Source: Starkeya sp. ORNL1 (GTDB lineage Bacteria > Pseudomonadota > Alphaproteobacteria > Rhizobiales > Xanthobacteraceae). Taken from it: a stretch of DNA of 64,000 bases. A program made the position numbers and the translations under genes. Below are positions 59,447-64,000 of the stretch, piece by piece (position 1 is the stretch's first letter; every line of letters begins with the position of its first letter). The stretch covers positions 4,340,001 through 4,404,000 of the forward strand of contig NZ_CP048834.1 of assembly GCF_012971745.1 (NCBI RefSeq), in the 5' to 3' direction. Below the pieces are notes generated by a model. The model did no database searches. It was not told the origin of the DNA and saw nothing but the letters and a program-made list of their open reading frames with translations.

Positions 59447-59953
59447 ATGGAAGCCATCCTCATCCTCGGCTTCGTCACGCTGCAACGGCTTGGCGAACTG
59501 GTACTCTCGAACCGCAACACGGCGCGGCTCAAGGCGAGCGGGGCGCGCGAGGTGGGGCGCGAGCATTATGCCTATATGGTCGCGCTGCACGCGCTGTGGC
59601 TGGCCGGGCTGTGGTGGCTCGCTCCCGGACGGCCGGTCAGCCTTTTGCTGCTGGTCGTCTACGCCCTGCTGCAGGTGCTGCGGGTCTGGGTGATCGGCTC
59701 GCTGGGCCGGCGCTGGACCACGCGCATCATCGTGCTGCCCGACGCCCCGCTGGTGCAGCGCGGCCCCTACCGGTTCTTCTCGCATCCGAACTATGTGGTG
59801 GTTGCCGGTGAGATCGCGGTGCTGCCGCTGATGTTCGGCCTCATCTGGTTCGCCGTGCTGTTCTCGGCGCTGAACGCGGTCATCCTCTATGTCCGCATCC
59901 GCACGGAGAATGCCGCGCTCGGCATCGGTGGCGGGCGGGAGGTGCAGGCGTGA
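59447..59953 (+). CDS. Isoprenylcysteine-carboxyl-methyltransferase-like membrane methyltransferase
   Basis: A 168-residue membrane protein with 4-5 helices of the ICMT/SrsB-type family. The SAM-binding C-terminal part carries 'GPYRFFSHPNYVVVAGEI' (R-x-x-x-H-P-x-Y) and 'YVRIRTENAAL' (R-x-x-x-E). A GGAG lies 5 nt before the ATG at 59447. Located 13 nt after the PKS gene and overlapping the next exporter by 4 nt, it probably O-methylates the polyketide lipid at the membrane. SrsB is the functional precedent; no prenylated proteins are expected. Confidence 0.87.
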   Translation: MEAILILGFVTLQRLGELVLSNRNTARLKASGAREVGREHYAYMVALHALWLAGLWWLAPGRPVSLLLLVVYALLQVLRVWVIGSLGRRWTTRIIVLPDAPLVQRGPYRFFSHPNYVVVAGEIAVLPLMFGLIWFAVLFSALNAVILYVRIRTENAALGIGGGREVQA

Positions 59954-61551
59954 AGGCGGACGCCGCGCCGCCTCCCGAGACGGTGCAGGCACAGACTTGG
60001 CTTGGCTTCGCCGCCATGTGCCTCGGCATGTTCATGGCGGTGCTGGACATCCAGGTGGTGGCGACCTCGCTGCCGGCGATCCGCGACGCGCTCGGCATCC
60101 CCGCCGAGCTGATGAGCTGGATCCAGACCGCCTATCTCATCGCCGAGGTGATCGCGATCCCGCTGACCGGCCTTTTGACCCGCGCGCTTGGCATGCGACG
60201 GCTGTTCGCGTTTGCGGTCGGCGCCTTCACACTCGCCTCCATCGGTTGCGCCGCCAGTACCGGCTTTGCCTCGCTGGTGACGGCGCGGGTGGTGCAGGGG
60301 TTCTCCGGCGGCATGCTGATCCCGCTGGTGTTCTCCGCGGTGTTCCTGCTGTTCCCGTTCCGCCTGCAGGGCTTCGCCACCACTCTCGCCGGCATGCTCG
60401 CGGTGCTGGCGCCGACCGTCGGCCCGGTGGTCGGCGGCTGGATCACCGAGACCACCTCCTGGCATTGGCTGTTCCTGGTCAATGTCGTGCCCGGCATCCT
60501 CGCCTGCGCCATCGGCCTCATGATGCTGGCACGGGAGGATACCGACCGCGCGCTGCTGCGGACGCTGGATGCGTTCGGCCTCGCTCTGCTCGCCATCTGC
60601 CTCGCCAGCCTCGAGATCGGGTTGAAGGAGGCACCGCAGCGCGGCTGGTTGTCGCCCGCGGTGCTCGCCCTGCTCGGCGCCAGCCTGTTCGCCGGAGGCT
60701 TCTTCGTGCGGCGCATGCTCGGCGGCGCGACGCCGATCGTCGAATTGCGCACGTTCCGCGACCGAGGCTTCGCCATTGGCTGCGCGCTCAGCTTCATCCT
60801 CGGCATGGGGCTCTATGGCTCGGTCTATCTGATGCCGGTGTTCCTCGCCTTCGTGCGCGAACATGGGCCGCTCGCCATCGGTGTGGTGATGCTGGTCACC
60901 GGCGTCACCCAGCTCGTCACCTCGCCGCTGGCGGTGGCGCTGGAGCGCCGGACCGAGGCGCGGCTACTCACCATCGCCGGCTTCCTGCTGTTCGGCATCG
61001 GCCTCGCATTAAGCGCGTTCTCGACCCGCGAGACCGATTATGACGGCATGTTCTGGCCGCAGATCGTACGCGGCGCCGCGATCATGCTGTGCCTGCTGCC
61101 GCCGACCCGCCTGGCGCTCGGCCGGCTGGCGCCCGAACAGGTGCCCGATGCCAGCGGCCTGTTCAATCTGATGCGCAATCTCGGCGGCGCCATCGGCATC
61201 GCGTTGATCGACACCGTCATGTTCGGGCGGGCGCCGGTGCTTGGCGAAGCCTTGAGGCAGCGCCTGGTGGCCGGCGACGCCTCCGCGGCCGACCTCATCG
61301 GCCTGCCGCCGGGCACGCTGACCGGGCCGATCACGCTGCCGATCGACCCCGACATCGAGGCCTTTGTGCGTCCGCTGGTGGAGAAGGTGGCGCTGACCCA
61401 GGCCATCAACGAGGCCTGGGCCATGCTCGCGCTCGCCATGTTCGTCGGCTGCGCGCTGGCGCTGCTGGCGCCGGCGAGCACCGTTCCAGCGGCGGCGCTC
61501 AGTCCGAGCTCGCGAGACGGGACACGATCAGCCGGTCATCCTGCCGGCTGA
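59950..61551 (+). CDS. DHA2-family MFS exporter of the PKS operon
   Basis: Inner-membrane exporter of 533 residues with 14 helices. 'CLGMFMAVLDIQVVATSLPA' (in part) is the EmrB-type helix 1; motif C is 'VLAPTVGPVVGGWITETTSW' (in part). The start is GTG at 59950, overlapping the methyltransferase stop. It likely exports the PKS product or a precursor. The last 53 nt overlap antisense with a small secreted-protein gene. It is a different subgroup from the exporter at 55192. Confidence 0.87.
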   Translation: MKADAAPPPETVQAQTWLGFAAMCLGMFMAVLDIQVVATSLPAIRDALGIPAELMSWIQTAYLIAEVIAIPLTGLLTRALGMRRLFAFAVGAFTLASIGCAASTGFASLVTARVVQGFSGGMLIPLVFSAVFLLFPFRLQGFATTLAGMLAVLAPTVGPVVGGWITETTSWHWLFLVNVVPGILACAIGLMMLAREDTDRALLRTLDAFGLALLAICLASLEIGLKEAPQRGWLSPAVLALLGASLFAGGFFVRRMLGGATPIVELRTFRDRGFAIGCALSFILGMGLYGSVYLMPVFLAFVREHGPLAIGVVMLVTGVTQLVTSPLAVALERRTEARLLTIAGFLLFGIGLALSAFSTRETDYDGMFWPQIVRGAAIMLCLLPPTRLALGRLAPEQVPDASGLFNLMRNLGGAIGIALIDTVMFGRAPVLGEALRQRLVAGDASAADLIGLPPGTLTGPITLPIDPDIEAFVRPLVEKVALTQAINEAWAMLALAMFVGCALALLAPASTVPAAALSPSSRDGTRSAGHPAG

Positions 61552-61837
61552 ATTCCAGCGCGACTGGTGCCGTGCCGGCCGGCCCGGGTGCGGAAAAGGT
61601 CACGCTCTGGCCCGGCGCCAGCACGGCCCTGACGCGGAGAGGAGGTTCGCCGGTCTCAACGCGGGCGAGGGTGGCGACGAGATGGAAGCCGTCCGCCGCG
61701 ACCGTGTAATAGGCGCAGCCCGCGGCGCCGGCGATGTCGATGCTATGCGCCGCTCCCGGCTTCAGCGTCTGCGCTTGTGCGCTGCCAATGGTGGCCAGCA
61801 GGAGGCCGGCGGCAGCAATGCTGCGTTGGATATACAT
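61499..61837 (-). CDS. Small secreted protein of unknown function
   Basis: A 112-residue protein with a clear signal peptide ('AAAGLLLATIGSAQA' ending near residue 22) and a mature domain of about 90 residues, rich in beta-type sequence with a single Cys in 'AAGCAYYTVAADGF'. No family is recognised. The codon pattern and the signal peptide support it as a real gene although its 3' end overlaps the MFS gene by 53 nt. It lies 26 nt downstream of the SDR stop and could be cotranscribed with that gene. Confidence 0.6.
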   Translation of the reverse strand: MYIQRSIAAAGLLLATIGSAQAQTLKPGAAHSIDIAGAAGCAYYTVAADGFHLVATLARVETGEPPLRVRAVLAPGQSVTFSAPGPAGTAPVALEFSRQDDRLIVSRLASSD

Positions 61838-61863
61838 GGGTCTGTCTCCCGGATCGGCGGCGC

Positions 61864-62676
61864 TCAGGCTGCCGGACGCTGCGTAGCGCCATAGCGAGTG
61901 GCCGGCTTGATGGCGGAAAGCCTGGGCGCAAAGGCGCGTCGCGCGGCTTCAAAGGTGTCCCATTCGGCGATGTCCGGCAGTGCCGGGATGGTCACGATCT
62001 CGCCGGCATCGAGCCCGGCGAGGGAGGCATCGACCATATCCTCCGCGCTCATCACCCATTCTTTCGGCAGATTCTCGATCGGCATGCCGGCGTTGCTCCA
62101 CAAATCGGTCGCGGTAGCTCCCGGCAGCACGGCCTGGACACGCACGCCCTTGTCCGCCAGCTCATGCTGGAGGGACTGGGTGAAGGCGAGCACATAGGCC
62201 TTGGTTCCGCCATAGACGCCATTGAGCAGTTCCGGCGCGATGGCGACGATGGAGGCGATGTTGATGATGGTGCCGCCGCCGCGGGCAACGAAGCCGGGCG
62301 CCGCGGCATAAGTCAGCCGGGTGAGTGCGCCGACATTCAGCGTGATCATCTCGTCCATCTTGCCGGCATCGGACGCGAGCAGCGGCGTGGTGGCGGCGAA
62401 GCCCGCATTGTTGACCAGCAAGGTGATGCTGGCATCGGTGGCGAGCGTGGCTGCGACGCGCTCGAGATCGGCGGCATTGCCGAGATCGGCGCCGATCGTC
62501 TCGACCGAGCGGCCGGTCTCGTCCGAGATGCGGCGGGCGAGGGCGTCGAGCCGGTCGCGGCGGCGGGCTACCAGGATGAGATCATAGCCGCGGCGCGCCA
62601 GCCGGTCGGCATAGACGGCGCCGATGCCGCTGGAAGCGCCGGTGACGAGGGCGGTACCTTTGGAGAGGGTGGTCAT
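61864..62676 (-). CDS. Short-chain dehydrogenase/reductase
   Basis: NAD(P)-dependent SDR of 270 residues. Cofactor motif 'VTGASSGIGAVYADRLARRG', NAG motif 'LLVNNAGFAATTPL', catalytic Ser in 'NIASIVAIAPE' and YxxxK in 'VYGGTKAYVLAF'. It belongs to the classical group with a longer C-terminus ('KEWVMSAEDMVDASLAGLD') seen in DltE-like SDRs. The ATG at 62676 follows AAAGGAC. It is divergent from the GlxA-type regulator, an arrangement in which the regulator often controls the SDR. Substrate unknown. Confidence 0.88.
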   Translation of the reverse strand: MTTLSKGTALVTGASSGIGAVYADRLARRGYDLILVARRRDRLDALARRISDETGRSVETIGADLGNAADLERVAATLATDASITLLVNNAGFAATTPLLASDAGKMDEMITLNVGALTRLTYAAAPGFVARGGGTIINIASIVAIAPELLNGVYGGTKAYVLAFTQSLQHELADKGVRVQAVLPGATATDLWSNAGMPIENLPKEWVMSAEDMVDASLAGLDAGEIVTIPALPDIAEWDTFEAARRAFAPRLSAIKPATRYGATQRPAA

Positions 62677-62749
62677 TGGGTAAGTCCTTTGCTCTGCCGG
62701 CGATGGCCGGCTCCATGGGCAAAGGGTTTACATCCGCTGCCTCCTGTCT

Positions 62750-62783
62750 CATATGTCGTATATACCTCGTTTCAGGACATATG
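62750..62783. promoter_or_regulatory. Inverted repeat CATATGTC-N18-GACATATG in the SDR/GlxA gap
   Basis: Perfect 8-bp arms at 62750-62757 and 62776-62783, centres 26 bp apart, flanking an AT-rich stretch that includes TATATA. It lies 23 nt before the regulator ATG and 74 nt before the SDR ATG, so it can serve both promoters. The likely binder is the AraC-type protein encoded to the right. Confidence 0.5.
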
Positions 62784-62805
62784 CGTCCGCCACAGGAGCC
62801 CGCCC

Positions 62806-63762
62806 ATGCAACGCATCGGCTTCATCGCGTTCCCCGACTTCCAGGTGATGACCTTCGCTGCGGTTTCGGTGTTCGAGATCGCCAACGTCACCGGCAACGC
62901 CCCACTTTATGATCTGCATTTCCTGTCGGAGCATGGTGGGTCGGTGCGCACCTCCCTCGGGCTGACGATGGACACCGAACCCTTCGGCGATGCGCCGTTC
63001 GACACGCTGATCGCGGGCGGCGGGCTCGAGCCGGTGGAATCGACACCGGGCCTGATCGAATATGTACGCGCGGCGCCCACGATCGCGCGGCGCGTCGCCG
63101 CGATCTGCACCGGCGCTTTCGTCCTCGCGGAAGCCGGGCTGCTGGACGGCCGGCGCGCGACCACGCACTGGGGCTTCGCGCGCCAGCTTCAGGCGCAGTT
63201 TCCCAAGGTCAGGGTCGAGGAGGACCGCATCTTCATCATTGACGGGCCGATATGGACCTCGGCCGGCATGACGGCCGGCATCGATCTCGCACTGGCGATG
63301 GTGGAGAAGGACCATGGCGCCGCGCTTGCCCGAAGCGTCGCTCGCAAGCTCGTGGTCTATCATCGCCGGGCCGGCGGCCAGTCGCAATTCTCCGCGCTGC
63401 TGGAGCTGGAACCGAAGTCGGACCGCATCCAGGTGGCGCTGGACTATGCGAAGCGGAACCTGCACACCGCGCTTTCGGTCGAGCAGCTTGCCGAGGCGGC
63501 GCATCTCAGCCCGCGCCAGTTCAGCCGCGCCTTCCGTTCGGAGACCGGGCAGTCACCGGCGAAAGCGGTGGAGCATTTGCGGGTCGAAGCGGCGCGGCTG
63601 ATGATGGAGAGCAGCCGACATCCGATCGATGTGGTGGCCAGCGAGACCGGTTTTGCCGATCGCGAGCGCATGCGCCGCGCGTTTCTCCGCGCCTTCGGTC
63701 AGCCGCCGCAGGCGATCCGCCGCAACGCGCAAATCGAAGGCGTGCCGCTTCTCACCACCTGA
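62806..63762 (+). CDS. GlxA-family AraC-type transcriptional regulator
   Basis: Regulator of 318 residues with an N-terminal DJ-1/PfpI-like domain (1-185, 'RIGFIAFPDFQVMTFAAVSV', nucleophile-elbow segment 'VAAICTGAFVLAEAGLLDG' with Cys102) and a C-terminal AraC DNA-binding domain (about 215-312, 'LSVEQLAEAAHLSPRQFSRA' and 'DVVASETGFADRERMRRAF'). The ATG at 62806 follows CAGGAG; the very long upstream frame is antisense to the SDR. It is divergent from the SDR gene with a palindrome between. Its 3' end overlaps the next gene by 11 bp. Confidence 0.9.
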   Translation: MQRIGFIAFPDFQVMTFAAVSVFEIANVTGNAPLYDLHFLSEHGGSVRTSLGLTMDTEPFGDAPFDTLIAGGGLEPVESTPGLIEYVRAAPTIARRVAAICTGAFVLAEAGLLDGRRATTHWGFARQLQAQFPKVRVEEDRIFIIDGPIWTSAGMTAGIDLALAMVEKDHGAALARSVARKLVVYHRRAGGQSQFSALLELEPKSDRIQVALDYAKRNLHTALSVEQLAEAAHLSPRQFSRAFRSETGQSPAKAVEHLRVEAARLMMESSRHPIDVVASETGFADRERMRRAFLRAFGQPPQAIRRNAQIEGVPLLTT

Positions 63763-64000
63763 GCACGCGATTCCCCACGAGATAGCCGACCAGCGTGACG
63801 AAGCCGATCGCGATCGGATACCAGGTGGCGACGAACAGCGGGCTGTCGTCGGTGCAATTGGCGGCATAGAAGGTCGCGGCGATGCCGCTCGCCGCCAGCC
63901 CGGCCACCGCGCCGGCAACGCCCGGACGGGTCGGCGCACCCTGCCGCAGCGCCAGCAGCAGCAGCGCGAGCGGGCCGATCGCCAGCATCGGGATCAGCGT
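63752..64000 (-). CDS. DUF1109/NrsF-type anti-sigma factor, C-terminal part
   Basis: Open through the right edge; 82 residues of the C-terminus are visible. Two to three hydrophobic helices and the 'FYAANCTDDSPLFVATWY' segment with a conserved Cys match the DUF1109 family, represented by NrsF, the membrane anti-sigma of SigF. 'PIAIGFVTLVGYLVGNRVLRW' is in the last helix. The start must lie beyond 64000; the methionine at 63988 is internal. A SigF-type ECF sigma factor would be expected just outside the window. Confidence 0.7.
   Translation of the reverse strand, partial: TLIPMLAIGPLALLLLALRQGAPTRPGVAGAVAGLAASGIAATFYAANCTDDSPLFVATWYPIAIGFVTLVGYLVGNRVLRW

Noticed and set aside
61777..62805. 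Long 5' extension of the GlxA-type regulator
   Set aside because: It runs antisense through the SDR gene; the ATG at 62806 has CAGGAG upstream and starts exactly at the DJ-1/PfpI domain.

Overview
The window is a GC-rich, gene-dense stretch of an alphaproteobacterial chromosome, most likely from the Hyphomicrobiales (Rhizobiales). Four things point there: many tripartite tricarboxylate transporter (TTT, TctABC) genes; ECF sigma/anti-sigma pairs, including an NrsF-type (DUF1109) fragment at the right edge; two sites resembling the Irr/ICE iron box in front of iron genes; and intergenic palindromic repeats typical of that order. I see no tRNA, rRNA, CRISPR array, insertion sequence or prophage, and no clearly frameshifted gene. 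Both ends are cut: the first gene (hmuU-like) and the last (DUF1109 protein) run off the window.

Layout. 1-6.9 kb: haem/iron ABC importer end (hmuU, hmuV), a MarR repressor divergent from a MATE efflux pump across a paired palindrome, a diguanylate cyclase, exported MsrB and MsrA, and a cupin protein. 7.0-12.8 kb: a TetR regulator divergent from a complete five-gene branched-chain-amino-acid-type ABC importer (livJHMGF). 12.7-19.3 kb: a LysR regulator divergent from two metallo-beta-lactamase-fold proteins, a TTT set (tctC-tctB-tctA) and a GlcG/HbpS-like protein. 19.4-32.3 kb: a large catabolic region with a trans-aconitate methyltransferase, an enolase-superfamily dehydratase, an HpcH/HpaI aldolase, a ketopantoate-reductase-like enzyme, two TctC proteins, a CapA-like phosphoesterase, two half-size CHR transporters, TctB-TctA, an MmgE/PrpD protein and a GntR/FCD regulator. 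32.5-39.0 kb: two further complete TTT sets, one on each strand. 39.2-49.0 kb: an SDR dehydrogenase divergent from a nine-gene operon made of a polyamine-type ABC importer, a DeoR regulator, an alpha/beta hydrolase, an isochorismatase-like hydrolase, an APH-fold kinase and a class-III aminotransferase-fold protein that looks like the phospholyase subgroup. 49.0-54.9 kb: CbiZ, haem oxygenase, a large TonB-dependent haem-type receptor, FecR and FecI. 55.2-64.0 kb: a DHA2 exporter, an ECF anti-sigma/sigma pair divergent from a type III polyketide synthase operon (PKS, ICMT-like methyltransferase, MFS exporter), a small secreted protein, an SDR, a GlxA-type AraC regulator and the DUF1109 fragment.

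How it fits together. The region is a nutrient-acquisition and catabolism island: one Liv-type, one Pot-type and four TTT importers, each next to its own regulator and mostly next to candidate catabolic enzymes. Haem acquisition occurs at both ends (hmuUV on the left; receptor, haem oxygenase and fecIR on the right), and ICE-like boxes sit about 80-90 nt before fecI and the receptor gene. The operons that look least like textbook systems are the Pot importer/kinase/phospholyase operon (40.2-49.0 kb), the CapA-CHR-CHR genes inside a TTT operon (25.7-29.8 kb), the metallo-beta-lactamase-fold pair with one member lacking its metal ligands (13.9-15.7 kb), and the sigma-factor-linked type III PKS operon (56.8-61.6 kb).
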